A model generated the notes under the pieces. That model was not told the origin of the DNA. It made no database searches and saw only the letters and a program-made list of their open reading frames with translations. A stretch of 64,000 nt of DNA from assembly GCF_018294505.1 (NCBI RefSeq), contig NC_057801.1, positions 842,278,807 through 842,342,806 of the forward strand, written 5' to 3'. Each line of letters starts with the position of its first letter. Within the stretch, counting starts at the first letter, position 1. Made by a program: the position numbers and the translations under genes. This document shows, in pieces, positions 44,131-56,217 of the stretch. Source of the DNA: Triticum aestivum. Its lineage: Eukaryota; Streptophyta; Magnoliopsida; Poales; Poaceae.

Positions 44131-45960
44131 CTAGATCAAGATATGACTCTATATGAATGCCTCCGACGATGTACCGGGATATGCAATGAATCAAGAGCGA
44201 CATGTATGAAAATTATGAAGGTGGCCTTGCCACAAATACGATGTCAACTACATGATCATGCAAAGAGCAATATGACAATGATGAAACGTGTCATAATAAA
44301 CGGAGCGGTGGAAAGTTGCATGGCAATATATCTCGGAATGGCTATGGAAATGCCATAATAGGTAGGTATGGTGGCTGTTTTGAGGAAGGTAAATAATGGG
44401 TTCAATATCGGTGAGAGTTGCGCGGTAATAAGAAAGGCTAGCAAAGTGGAAGGATGAGTGTGAGTATATCCATGGACTCACATTAGTCATAAAGAACTGA
44501 TATACTTATTGTAAAAGTCTACTTAGCCCTCGAAGCAAAGTACTACTACGCATGCCCCAAGAGGGATAGATTGGTAGGAAAAGACCATCGCTCATCCCCG
44601 ACTGCCACTCATATGGAAGACAATCAAAAGAGCACCTCATGCAACAAATTTGTCACACAACTTTTACCATACGTGCATGCTACGGGACTTGCTAACTTCA
44701 ACAAAAGTATTTCTCAATTTCATAATTATCCACTAGCATGACCCTAACATTACTACCTTTATATCTCAAAACAATTATCAAGCAACAAATTGATCATAGA
44801 ATCCAATTCACTTCCTATGATAGTTTTTATTATACCCAACTTGGATGCTCATCATTCTAGGACCAAATTTGTAACCATAGAAAATACCATGCTGTTCTAA
44901 AAGACTCTCAAAAAAAATATAAGTGAAGCATGAGAGACTAACAATTTCTTCAAAAATAATCCACCACCGTGCTCTTAAAGATATAAGTGAAGCACTAGAG
45001 CAAAAACTATCAAGCTCAAAAGATATAAGTGAAGCACATAGAGTATTCTAGCAAATTCTAATCAAGTAGGCTTCTCCCAAAAGGTGTGTACAGCAACGAT
45101 GATTGTGGTAAACTAAAAAGCAAAAACTAATATAATACACGACGCTCCAAGCAAAACACATATGATGTGGCGAATAAAAATATAGCTCCAAGTAAAGTTA
45201 CCAATGAACGAAGACGAAAGAGGGGATGCCTTCCCGGGGCATCCCCAAGCTTAGGATTTTGGCTATACTTGAATATCTTGGGGTGCCATGGGCATCCCCA
45301 AGATTAGCCTCTTGCCACTCCTTATTCCATAGTCCATAAAAGCTTTACCCAAAACTTGAAAACTTCACAACACAAAACTCAACAGGAAATCTTATAAGCT
45401 CCGTTAGTGAACGAAAACAAAACCACCACATAAGGTACTGTAATGAACTAATTCTTTATTTATTTTGGTGTTAAACCTACTGTATTCCAACTTCTCTATG
45501 GTTTATAAACTATTTTACTAGCCATAGATGCATCAAAATAAGCAAACAACACACGAAAAACAGAATCTGCCAAAAACAGAACAGTCTGTAGCAATCTGTA
45601 ACTAACGCAAACTTCTGGAACTCTAAAAATCCTACCAAAGTAGGAACTCCTGGATTTTTTTTATTGATGAGCAGCAAAAAGAATCAATGCAAAAGCACGT
45701 TTCTGTGATTTAACAAAATTAAATTCATGCGTGCAAAGTTTCAGTTTTTCAGCAGAATCAAATTAACTATCATCATAGGTTATCCTATAGGTTCTACTTG
45801 GGACAAACACTAATTAAAAGATAAAAACACATCTAAACAGAGAGTAGATGCAAGATTTATTACTAAACAGGAACAAAAACAAAAAAAACACAAAGAAAAT
45901 TGGGTTGCCTCCCAACTAGCGCTATCATTTAACGCCCCTAGCTAGGCATAAAAGCGAAGA
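44131..45960. other. Gypsy 3' non-coding region, right part
   Basis: AT-rich continuation of the gypsy element after the solo LTR. Contains GGCATCCCCAAGCTTAG near 45238, an internal copy of polypurine-like sequence. No reverse transcriptase or integrase frame in either strand. Confidence 0.6.
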
Positions 45961-45965
45961 TAGAT

Positions 45966-48900
45966 CTAAGTAGTGCGATCTTTGGCACTTGATTCATATG
46001 TAGCTCCCATGATAGATTCATAAGGTAATTTAACTTTCTTTCTTGGAAAGTTCTCCATGCCTTTCTTTAATGGAAATTGGAATCTAATATTCCCTTCCTT
46101 CATATCAATAATCGCACCAATCTTTCTAAGGAAGGGTCTACCAAGAATAATAGGGCAAGAAAGATTGCAATCTATATCAAGAACGATAAAATCTACGGGC
46201 ACCAAATTTCTATTTGCAAAAATGAGAACATCATTGATCCTTCCCATTGGCTTTTTAATGGTGGAATCCGCAAGGTGCAAATTTAAAGAGCAATCATCAA
46301 GATCATGGAAACCTAGAATATCACATAAAGTTTTCGGAATCGTGGAAACACTAGCACCCAAATCACACAAAGCAAAACACTCATGATCTTTAATTCTAAT
46401 CTTTATAGTAGGTTCCCACTCATCATTAAGTTTTCAAGGTATAGAAACTTCCAAATTAAGTTTTTCATCATAAGATTGCATCAAGGCATCAACGATATGT
46501 TTGGCAAAAGCTTTATTTTGACTATAAGCATGAGGAGAATTAACAACGGATTGCAACAAGGAAATACAACCTTCTAAAGAACAATTATCATAATCAAATT
46601 CCTTGAAATCCGAGATAGTGGGTTCAATGCTATTTAAAGTCATGACCTCTCCAATCCCACTTTTACCAAATTTAGCATCAAGATCTAAAAACTCCGAATT
46701 CTTGGGACACCTTCTAGGTAAAGTTGACTCATCTTCAGTCCCAAAATTATCAAGATTAATATTGCAAAACAAAGATCTAATAGGAGACACATCAATAACT
46801 TTAAGATTTTCATCATTATTTTCATGGGAACTATAAGAACACACCTTTATAAAGCTATCTTTCTTAGCACGCAATCTAGCGGTTCTTTCCTTGCACTCGC
46901 CAATGGAAATTCTCATTACTTTGAGAGACTCAACATCAAGCGAAAGTCTATCAATGTTCCTAGCCAAATCATCAACTTTGAGCAATTTTTCTTCAGGCAA
47001 AGTGCTACATCTTGAGCTTCTGTTGGTTTTCCTTGAAGAGGAAAGGGTGATGCAGCAGAGTAGCATAAGTATTTCCCTCAGTTTTTGAGAACCAAGGTAT
47101 TAATCCAGTAGGAGGCTCCTCAAAAGTCCCACGCACCTACACAAACAAACCAAGAACTCGCAACCAACACAATAAAGGGGTTGTCAATCCCTTCACGACC
47201 ACTTGCAAAAGTGAGATCTGATAGAGATAGTATGATAAGATAAATATATTTTTGGTACTTTATAATATAGATGCAGAAAGTAAAGATGCAAATAAAAGTA
47301 AATTGGAAGCAAATATGATAGGAGATAGACCCGGGGGCCATAGGTTTCACTAGAGGCTTCTCTCGAGATAGCATAAGTATTACGGTGGGTGAACAAATTA
47401 CTGTCGAGCAATTGATAGAAAAGCGAATAATTATGAGATTATATAGGCATGATCATGTATATAAGCATCACGTCCGCAACAAGTAGACTGACTTCTGCCT
47501 GCATCTACTACTATTACTCCACACATCGACCGACTCCTGCCTGCATCTAGAGTATTAAGTTCATAAGAACAGAGTAACGCCTTAAGCAAGATGACATGAT
47601 GTAGAGGGATAAACTCATGCAATATGATATAAACCCCATCTTTTTATCCTCGATGGCAACAATACAATACGTGCCTTGCAACCCTTTCTGTCACTGGGTA
47701 AGGACACCGCAAGATTGAACCCAAAGCTAAGCACTTTTCCCATGGCAAGAAAGATCAATCTAGTAGGCCAAACCAAACTGATAATTCGAAGAGACTTGCA
47801 AAGATAACTCAATCATACATAAAAGAATTCAGAGAAGATTCAAATATTATTCATAGATAAACTTGATCATAAACCCACAATTCATCGGATCTCGACAAAC
47901 ACACCGCAAAAAGAGATTACATCGAATAGATCTCCACAAGAGAGGGGAAGACCGTTGTATTGAGATCCAAAAATAGAGAAGAAGCCATCTAGCTAATAAC
48001 TATGGACCTGTAGGTCTGTGGTAAACTACTCACAACTCATCGGAACGGCTATGGTGTTGATGTAGAAGCCCTCTGTGGTCGATTCCCCCTCCGTCAGAGC
48101 GCCGGCGAAGGCTCCAAGATGGGATCTCGCGGATACAGGAAGTTATGGCGGTGGAAATTGTGTTTCGGGTGCTCCCTGGATGTTTTCGGGGTATTTAGGC
48201 TTATATAGGAGGAAGAAGTACGTCGGTGGCCGCCCGAGGGGCCCACGAGACAGGGGCGCGCCCTATAGGGGGGGGGGGCTCCTATCTCGTGGCCGCCTCG
48301 GCTGCTTCTTGACTTGCACTGCAAGTCCTCTAGATCACGTTCGTTCCAAAAATCACGCCTCCGAAGGTTTCATTCCGTTTGGACTCTGTTTCATATTCCT
48401 TTTCTTCGAAATACTAAAATAGGCAAAAAAACAGCAATACGGGTTGGGCCTCCGGTTAGTAGGTTAGTCCCAAAAATGATATAAATGTATAAAATAAAGC
48501 CCATAAACATCCAAAAGGGGTAATATAATAGCATGGAACAATAAAAAATTATAGATATGTTGGAGACGTATCACAAAGCATTAAAATTCTTTTGAGAAAT
48601 CATAAATTCTTTCACACTATTCTCAAAATCAGAGGGCATCTTATTAAAATTACCAGACGAATTATTGTAGGAATTTCCATAATTATTAGAGGAATTACTA
48701 GGGAACGGTCTAGAATTAAAATTTCCTCTATAAGCATTATTTCGAAAACTATTCCTACCGACAAAATTCACATCCATAGATTCATTATTATTCTCAATGA
48801 AAGTAGACAAAGGCATATCGTTGGGATCAAGAGGAGTATTTTTAGTAGCAAACAACTTCATAAGTTCATCCATCTTTCCACTCAAAACATTGATTTCTTC

Positions 48901-49578
48901 TATAGCATGCACTTTTTTACTAGAAGATCTTTCGGTGTGCCATTGAGAATAATTAGCCATAATATTATCAAGAAGTTTTGTAGCATCTCCTCACGTGATT
49001 TCCATAAACGTGCCTCCCGCGGCCGAATCTAAGAGATTTCTAGAAGCAAAGTTCAAACCGGCATAAAAATTTTGTATGACCATCCATAAATTCAAACCAT
49101 GAGTAGGGCAATTGCGAATCATCAATTTCATTCATTCCCAAGATTGGGCAACATGCTCATGATCAAGTTGTTTAAAATTCATAATATCGTTCCTAAGAGT
49201 GATAATCTTAGCGGGAGGAAAATACTTAGAGATAAAAGCATCTTTGCACTTGTTCCAAGAATCAATACTATTTTTAGGCAAAGACGAAAACCAAACTTTA
49301 GCACGATCTCTAACTGAAAATGGAAATAACTTCAATTTAACAATATCATTATCCGTATCTTTCTTATTTAGCATATCACACAAATCAACAGAGTTGTTTA
49401 GATGCGTAGCGGCATCTTCACTAGGAAGGCCGGTGAATTGATCTTTCATAACAAGATTCGGCAAAGCAGTATTGATTTCACAAGACTCAACATCATTAAG
49501 AGGAGCAATCGGAGTACTAAGGAAATCATTATTATTGGTATTCGAGAAGTCTCACAATTTGGTATTATCTTGTGCCAT
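45966..49578 (-). pseudogene. Gypsy gag-protease frame, split by a solo LTR and four TGA codons
   Basis: ATG at 49578. The gag core (49464-49132) has the capsid motif VWFSSLPKNSIDSW and continues with QSWE..MKLMIRNCPTHG. The Asn/Ser-rich segment at 48960-48579 stops at a same-family solo LTR and resumes at 46997. An aspartic protease at 46370-45966 has the active site CDLGASVSTIP. In-frame TGA codons lie at 49554, 49134, 48993 and 46436, each where Arg (CGA) or a similar residue would continue the frame. No downstream pol follows. Athila-like by gag sequence. Confidence 0.85.
47003..48573 (-). mobile_element. Solo LTR of the same gypsy family, inserted in gag
   Basis: 1571 bp, same limits (TGCTACATCTTGAG and GACGTATCA) as the two LTRs of the host element. 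Its own perfect target-site duplication CAAAG lies at 46998-47002 and 48574-48578. It is a separate later insertion that recombined to a solo LTR. Confidence 0.93.
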
Positions 49579-49776
49579 GGCAACAAGTAATCCAACACAC
49601 AAGCATACAGAAAAAGGCAAGCGGAAAGAGAGGAGGAGATTGGGAAAGAGAGGGCAAATAAAACGGTAAGGGTGAAGTGCGGGAGAGGAAAACGAGAGGC
49701 AAATGGCAAATAATGTAAATGCGAGGGAGATGGGTTTGTGATGGGTACTTGGTATGTCTTGACATGAGCGAAGACC

Positions 49777-49794
49777 TCCCCGGCAACGGCGCCA
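49777..49794 (-). other. Gypsy primer binding site (tRNA-Asp type)
   Basis: Plus strand TCCCCGGCAACGGCGCCA is identical to the 3' end of plant tRNA-Asp including CCA, so the minus strand is its complement. It lies 11 bp inside the 5' LTR. Confidence 0.88.
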
Positions 49795-49805
49795 GAAATC
49801 CTTCT

Positions 49806-51381
49806 TGCCACGTCTTGAGATTGCGTTGGTTTTCCTTGAAGAGGAAAGGGTGATGCAGCAATAGTAGCGTAAGTATTTCCCTCAGTTTTTGAGAACCAAG
49901 GTATCAATCCAGTAGGAGGCTCCTCAAAAGTCCCACGCACCGACACAAACAAACAAAGAACTCGCAACCAACGCAATAAAGGGGTTGTCAATCCCTTCAC
50001 GGCCACTTGCGAAAGTGAGATCTAATAGAGATAGTATGATAAGATAAATATATTTTTGGTATTTTATAATATAGATGCAAAAAGTAAAGATGCAAATAAA
50101 AGTAGATTGGAAGCAAATATGATAAGAGATAGACCCGGGGGCCATAGGTTTCACTAGAGGCTTCTCTCAAGAGCATAAGTATTACGGTGGGTGAACAAAT
50201 TACTGTCGAGCAGTTGATAGAAAAGCGAATAATTATGAGATTATCTAGGCATGATCATGTATATAGGCATAACGTCCGCAACAAGTAGACCGACTCTTGC
50301 CTGCATCTACTACTATTACTCCACACATCGACCGACTCCTGCCTACATCTAGAGTATTAAGTTCATAAGAACAGAGTAACACCTTAAGCAAGATGACATG
50401 ATGTAGAGGGATAAACTCATGCAATATGATATAAACCCCATCTTTTTATCCTTGATGGCAACAATACAATACGTGCCTTGCAACCCTTTCTGTCACTGGG
50501 TAAGGACACCGCAAGATTGAACCCAAAGCTAAGCACTTCTCCCATGGCTAGAAAGATCAATCTAGTAGGCCAAATCAAACTGATAATTCGAAGAGACTTG
50601 CAAAGATAACTCAATCATACATAAAATAATTCAGAGGAGATTCAAATATTTCTCATAGATAAACTTGATTATAAACCCACAATTCATCGGATCTCGACAA
50701 ACACACCGCAAAAAGAGTTTACATCGAATAGATCTCCACAATTGAAAGGGAGAACATTGTATTGAGATCCAAAAAGAGAGAAGAAGCCATCTAGCTAATA
50801 ACTATGGACCCGAAGGTCTGTGGTAAACTACTCACAACTCATCAGAAGGGCTATGGTGTTGATGTAGAAGCCCTCCGTGGTCGATTCCCCCTCTGGCGGA
50901 GCGCAGACGAAGGCTCCAAGATGGGATCTCGCGGATACAGAAGGTTACGGCGGTGGAAATTGTGTTTCGGTTGCTCCCTGGATGTTTTCGGGGTACGTAG
51001 GCTTATATAAGTGGAAGAAGTATGTCGGTGGCCGCCCGAGGGGCCCACGAGACAGGGGCCGTGCCCTGTAGGGGTGGGCGCACCCTACCCTCTCGTGGCC
51101 TCCTCGGCTGCTTCTGGACTTGCACTCCAAGTCCTCTGGATCACGTTCGTTCCAAAAATCACGCTCCCGAAGGTTTCATTCCGTTTGAACTCCGTTTGAT
51201 ATTCCTTTTCTTCGAAATACTGAAATAGGCAAAAAAAAACAACAATACAGGCTGGGCCTCCGGTTAGTAGGTTAGTCCCAAAAATGATATAAATGTGTAA
51301 AATAAAGCCCATAAACATCCAAAAGGGGTAATATAATATCATGGAACAATCAAAAATTATAGATACGTTGGAGACGTATCA
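49806..51381 (-). repeat. 5' LTR of the gypsy element
   Basis: 1576 bp. On the element strand it begins TGATACGTCTCCAACG. It is adjacent to the primer binding site and followed by the TGCAT duplication. Confidence 0.92.
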
Positions 51382-51386
51382 TGCAT

Positions 51387-51445
51387 CATATAGCAGCAGC
51401 AGAAGCAGCTCATAGCAATTCATCGTATAGTGGATCAGAATGAAA
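51387..51445. repeat. 37-bp minisatellite, right part
   Basis: CATATAGCAGCAGCAGAAGCAGCTCATAG-type units continue the array interrupted at 36746, confirming where the gypsy element landed. Confidence 0.88.
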
Positions 51446-51458
51446 ATTTGGCAAAAAA

Positions 51459-51833
51459 TCAGAGGAGATCCTCACCTTGTTGGATGAGCTCATCCTTCAA
51501 CAGCACCTCAAGGCCATGGCCTGGGAGGAGGGGAGGGGGAATAAGGTGCCTTCTACCGCAGTGTGGCATCAGCCATAGTTGTGCAGCGCCCGCCGGAGTA
51601 GTGCGTTGGACGAACCACAGTGGAGCAGCTATTGGAGACCATGAGAATGAGGGGCGGCGCCAGAGGGAGGAGCAGCCATGGAGATTTGCCCCTACACGCC
51701 GGCCATCTAGCCTACCTGGACATAGCATCGTCAAAGACCAGGCCAGATGGGACCAGTGGCGACGGCTCGCTGGAGTAACCCTAGTGCTGCAGGCAGGGGA
51801 TCGAGGTAGAGGGAAAGGGGAGAGGAGGTGCAA
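51459..51833 (-). other. GC-rich open frame, possible exon
   Basis: Minus-strand frame of 124 codons with no recognisable domain. A donor-like AAGGTGAGG lies near its lower end (about 51475). A long plus-strand frame overlaps it, so coding direction is unclear. It may belong to the same gene-like unit or transposon as 33955-35190, now separated by the gypsy element. Confidence 0.25.
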
Positions 51834-51849
51834 GCTGGCAGGGCAATGA

Positions 51850-52755
51850 ACGCTTGCGTGTTTGTTTTTACTTGAGGGTCAGGTGTGACACGGGCGTCAG
51901 CGGTTGCATTTTGAGTGTAATATAGGCAGACAACAGAGTCATTTCACTATTCCCCTTCCCTTCAATTTTTAGTGAGGTTCTACTTGAAACACCCCCTCCA
52001 AAGCGAAATTAGTTAAGCCCAAGCCCATAACTCAAAAATGACTTCTTTACATCTTTTATGGCTTATTTTGACAATAAGCCCTGAAAAGGCGGAATCGAAC
52101 TGGCCCATAACCTGCAATTCAATTATGCGTGCAATGATGAATCACTCTTGCCTGCTATAGTGTACATTTAGGCATCATCATACATGGCATAACCTAATAC
52201 ATGTGCATTCCATTGTAGAATCTGGAATATGCAATGTTTATGTTAGTTCATACGTTGCACATGATGTTTAAATGCCCCTTAAATATGGTCAGTCAAGTGA
52301 TGGTCTTTAAGCCTCCTTCTTTGCTTCTTTTCTTGATATGTAAGATTTGCTCACACATCTGTTCAATTGCTTGTTTACATCAGCCAGCCATAATAGGACT
52401 GTTTGCTTTGATTACTTGCTGTTCTTGACCTAACACTCTAATAGAGCTTGTCAACAATTTAAACACTAAGAGTTACTGAAGTGGGGCCTTGTTTAACTCT
52501 TAGGTGACATAAAGGTTTGGCTGTATACTAAAGTAGGCTCTCCAAAAGTACCTGGAGATCCATTTCGAAGGTATGCCTAGTTTTTACATAGTGCAGACAT
52601 AGTAAATACTCATTTCATTGTGTGCAAGTGCAAGAGATGCGGCATGTTTCAATATGTGGTGTTGTTTTATTATAATCTCATCCTTTTGTGTTCACATACT
52701 GGAAAGTATGCATATTTATCTTCCAAGGAGACGAGTAACTAGTTTGTGTCACCTT
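51850..52755. other. Unassigned, intron-like sequence
   Basis: T-rich, with many stop codons on both strands. Nothing recognised. Confidence 0.4.
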
Positions 52756-52759
52756 GCAG

Positions 52760-53790
52760 AGGGGGTGTAATCAAGATAAGATTGAGGATTTCCAAGTACA
52801 AGATGTTAGGAAGGAGCCTTGCATGAGAAGTAAGAGCTGCGCTGAGCCTCTTCAACCTGTTAAGATAAGTCATTGTATGCAACTCAACAGTTCAATTTCT
52901 TGTTTGTTTCAGGCATAGTTAATTTGCTCTTTTCAATTGCTTTATTTGTCCTCAGTTAATGAGATGCCCAAAGAATCATGCCTGATGTTGGGTACTTGTA
53001 TAACTATTAGTTGACATAATTAAAGGCCTTACCATTTAATTACTCTGCCGAAGTGTGCCTGAAGCTTTGAAGTCTATTAACCAACTATTATTGCATGAGG
53101 CTCACAATCTAGTTTATACTAGGCTAATGATTGCATAGTTTTGCCTGCTGTAGTATGTTTGTATGAAACCCTCTACTGTTCATTATGCTCCCTAAGACTT
53201 TAATTGAGCTACAGAATGGCCAACTGCTTGCTTACTTACACGCAACGTGCTGTATAAATTTGTAACTTGTCTATGTTTTGGGTTGGGCCCCAAGATCATG
53301 CTCCTCTAGTGAGCTAATAGGGATTTCTGTATGCAGGATGCACAGACTATCTTTTTTATAATTTTTAAAATATCACCTGCTTATGCTTCATGACGTGTAA
53401 CATTATTGTTAGTCCTGTTTTGCCATGTAGTACAAAATAGTGTCTTGCTCGCTTCACTGTTGTAACTATATTTTTGCCCTAGTCATGTGTTCTTACAGAA
53501 ACATTTCAGGATGAAGTGACATCAACACAAAGATCTGCAGCAGTGCGGCATGGCCGTTACCGAATGATTATGGATTGGAATTGGAATGTGATGATGTTCT
53601 CGAGCATCAACTAGAGGTGGCAAGAAAACGTGTACATGATTGTCAACGCATAATCAACAAGTTGAGACTGGACATGCAGGTATTAGATGTAGATGCAGGA
53701 GTCAAAAAATGAAACAAGACACTGAGGTAACCACGAAGGAATTGGAGATTTTGCATACTGAAATTTGTGCTATCTGAATCCGGCCAATCC
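52760..53790 (+). other. Possible exons of an unrecognised gene or transposon ORF
   Basis: A segment starting after CTTGCAG near 52759 is open for about 35 codons. Another after AG near 53519 gives a frame ending in a predicted coiled-coil segment (motif LEHQLEVARKRVHDCQ), up to a CAG/GTATTAG donor near 53680. The exons are short and the sequence matches no family I know. A non-autonomous CACTA gene is one option because the CACTA end follows. Confidence 0.25.
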
Positions 53791-54059
53791 TATTTTCTGA
53801 AGAGATTATAGTTCAAATGGAGTTAAGTTGATGCGCGTCCATGATGTATGAGCTGTATTTGCCTAGTGTATGTAATTTGCTGTTTGTGCACGCTTTATTA
53901 TCACCTGTGCAAACCATAATGCCCAGTGGGTATAATTGGCTGTAATTTCTTTATTGTATAGTGTAGGATTATTCTACGTTTCTATGCCTTGGTCTCTTTG
54001 TTCTATAGTGTATGTTTTCTAGAGGTGATAGTATTGAGTAGGATAATTCTTTGAATATG

Positions 54060-55404
54060 CTATATCGTTCAAACGGGGGCCAACTCGCCCAAACGTTGTA
54101 GTGACCATGGCCCTCCACGGGCCGTACGATCCGTGGGTACGGGCCGTCGGATCCATGGCCTTCAATGGGCCGTCGGATCCATGGGCCTTCAATGGGTCGT
54201 CGGATCCATGGGCCTTCTACGTCTCGTAGGATCCATGGGCCTTCCACATCTCGTAGGATCCATGGGCCTTGCAAGGGCCGACTCATTTATGGGCCTTGTA
54301 CGGGCCTTTAATGGGCCGTAGACGGGCTAGAGTGGAAATCGTACGTTTTATGGGCTGACCATAATGGGCCGTTAATCGGCCGTATTTGGTGATGCTATGA
54401 AAATGGCCCAACAGATTAACGGTCCACAAACGGGCCGACTGTAACGACGTGCTGAATTTGGCCCACAAGCAGAAAATGACAGTAACGGGCCGTAAGTAAC
54501 CGAATGCTGCAAATGAGCCCAAGAATAAATGGGCCCTCAGAAGGCCGAAAGATAACTTGGGTTGGAAACGACCCAACGGAATAACGGGCCATTAATGGGT
54601 ATAAAGTGATACACTGTTCATTACGGGCCAGTTTCACCATGGGCCGTTAATGGGTGTAAAGTGATACACTGTTCATTACGGGCCAATTTCACCACGGGCC
54701 GTTAATGGGCCAAGAGTTACAAAGGGCCTCATATGGGCCGAAAGACGTCATGGGCCATACATGGGCCAGAAGTGAAAACAGGCTGGAATCATATTGGATG
54801 GCCCAGATGACGCTACTGGGCTTAATTTGGATAGGGCGTAACGGGCCTTAGGTTAGCGGGCTATAAATGGGTTATATGCGGACATGTCGTTAACAGGCTT
54901 TCCATGGGCCGGCCCGCCACCTTTTGACCAAGTCAAACGGGCCGCCTTTTCACAGGAATGGGCCTCTATTGGGCCGTGCCACGTGTCGACGTATCATAGG
55001 CACCTTCTGTCCAATGAGTGGATGACATCTGTCCCAATGATGAGCCGATACGTGTTTCCTCCAGCCAATGATGATTTTACACGTGGAAAATCCCTATTGG
55101 TCGGGGTTGTTAATGGGTTATCGGATCCAAAACCTGACCCGATAGCTTAACAGTGTTCCGTTATGGTGGATGCCACGGGTTGGTCACCCTTGACGAAAGC
55201 ACTTTTGTGACGCTTGATTTATCGTCATGGAACTTGACACTTCCGTGATGATAATTTTGGTAATATCCTGGAACACTTCTACGACAGCACAAGTATGACT
55301 ATCTTGATTCTGTCATAAAATCGTCATGGATGTACATGCATGACAAAAAACACGACCTACTGTGACAAACACGTATCATCACGGAAGTGTATTTTTTTGT
55401 AGTG
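54060..55404. mobile_element. Terminal region of a CACTA transposon
   Basis: The right end is TTTTTTTGTAGTG at 55392-55404. Read from the other strand it is CACTACAAAAAAATACACTT, the terminal repeat of a large Triticeae CACTA family. The subterminal region holds dozens of short ATGGGCCGT/GGGCC words. A 55-bp tandem pair (AAGTGATACACTGTTCATTA at about 54604 and 54659) lies inside it. The other terminus was not found; the element probably extends left and was broken or truncated. Confidence 0.8.
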
Positions 55405-56138
55405 TATGGTAATCGCACTGGGTGTAATGTTGAAATTGTATGGAAAGGCATGAATTATGGAGGATTTATAAGCTTGAAATTTTATGAAAAATTCACCTAG
55501 TTTAAATGTTGGTCAAAGTTGTTTAAATGTTGAAAAAAAGAGAAGAAGTGACCAACATGTTAATATGTTGAAAAAAGGGAGAAGAAATGAGGAATTCAGA
55601 AACTTAGAGAAGAAGTGACCAACATGTAAATATGTTGAAAAAAGGGAGAAGAAATGAGGAATTCAGAAACTTCTGATCAATGAAATGTAGCTCTCTGCTC
55701 TACCTTTCTGTAAAAAAAAGGTTCCTCTGTGGGCCAAATTCAGAGCGTAGAGCCAAGTGCCGGCTAGACTAATGGGCCAATTGATCTAATTAGGCCCATT
55801 TGGGGGTTCTCTTGCGTGTTTTTCTGTTTTCTGTTCTGATTAATTTAGGCAGTAAATCATAATGCTGAAACTTTTTGTGGAAGCTAATTGAATTATTCCA
55901 GAGCCAAACAATTAAGTTTAGAATTTTTTGGAGCTGTTAAATATTTAATACCAATTTAATTACTACAATTCAAATACACCCTGATTTAAATCAAAGACCA
56001 AAATGTCATGGAAAATGTGCCTCAGCTTTGGTAGAGGTTTAAACCTGGTGCTAAAATTAATGAACATTTTTTAAGGCATTACATTGAGAAAAAAATAATT
56101 TGTCTAAAACTAAAGGGTGGAAAATGCACAAAAAATTG
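55405..56138. other. AT-rich intergenic sequence
   Basis: Apart from the 67-bp repeat described separately, nothing is recognisable. Confidence 0.5.
55539..55672. repeat. 67-bp tandem duplication
   Basis: AGAGAAGAAGTGACCAACAT starts at 55539 and 55606. The two copies differ at one or two positions, so the duplication is young compared with its surroundings. Confidence 0.92.
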
Positions 56139-56217
56139 GTGCGTCTGGGGACTCGAACCCAGGACCGCGTGGGTTTGTGGCATTTAGGGCTGCGCTGGTA
56201 ACCGCTAGGGCAGATGG
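56139..56217 (-). other. tRNA-like sequence with A- and B-box
   Basis: The minus strand contains GCCCTAGCGGTTACCAGCGC (A-box-like) and GGTTCGAGTCC (B box), and ends CAGACGCACCA. The spacing fits a tRNA with a long variable region, but no clear anticodon stem can be drawn and the acceptor stem is only partly paired. It may be a tRNA-derived retroposon head or a tRNA pseudogene. Confidence 0.4.

Larger units (their letters stand above)
36747..51381 (-). mobile_element. Athila-like Ty3-gypsy retrotransposon with two nested solo LTRs, lacking RT/IN
   Basis: LTRs at 36747-38305 and 49806-51381 with a perfect 5-bp target-site duplication TGCAT (36742-36746 and 51382-51386). Orientation is minus: primer site next to the right LTR and polypurine tract next to the left one. 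The interior codes gag and an aspartic protease only. After removing the two insertions about 8.2 kb remains, and no reverse transcriptase, RNase H or integrase can be seen. It is therefore a non-autonomous or deleted member that needs enzymes in trans. Confidence 0.92.
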
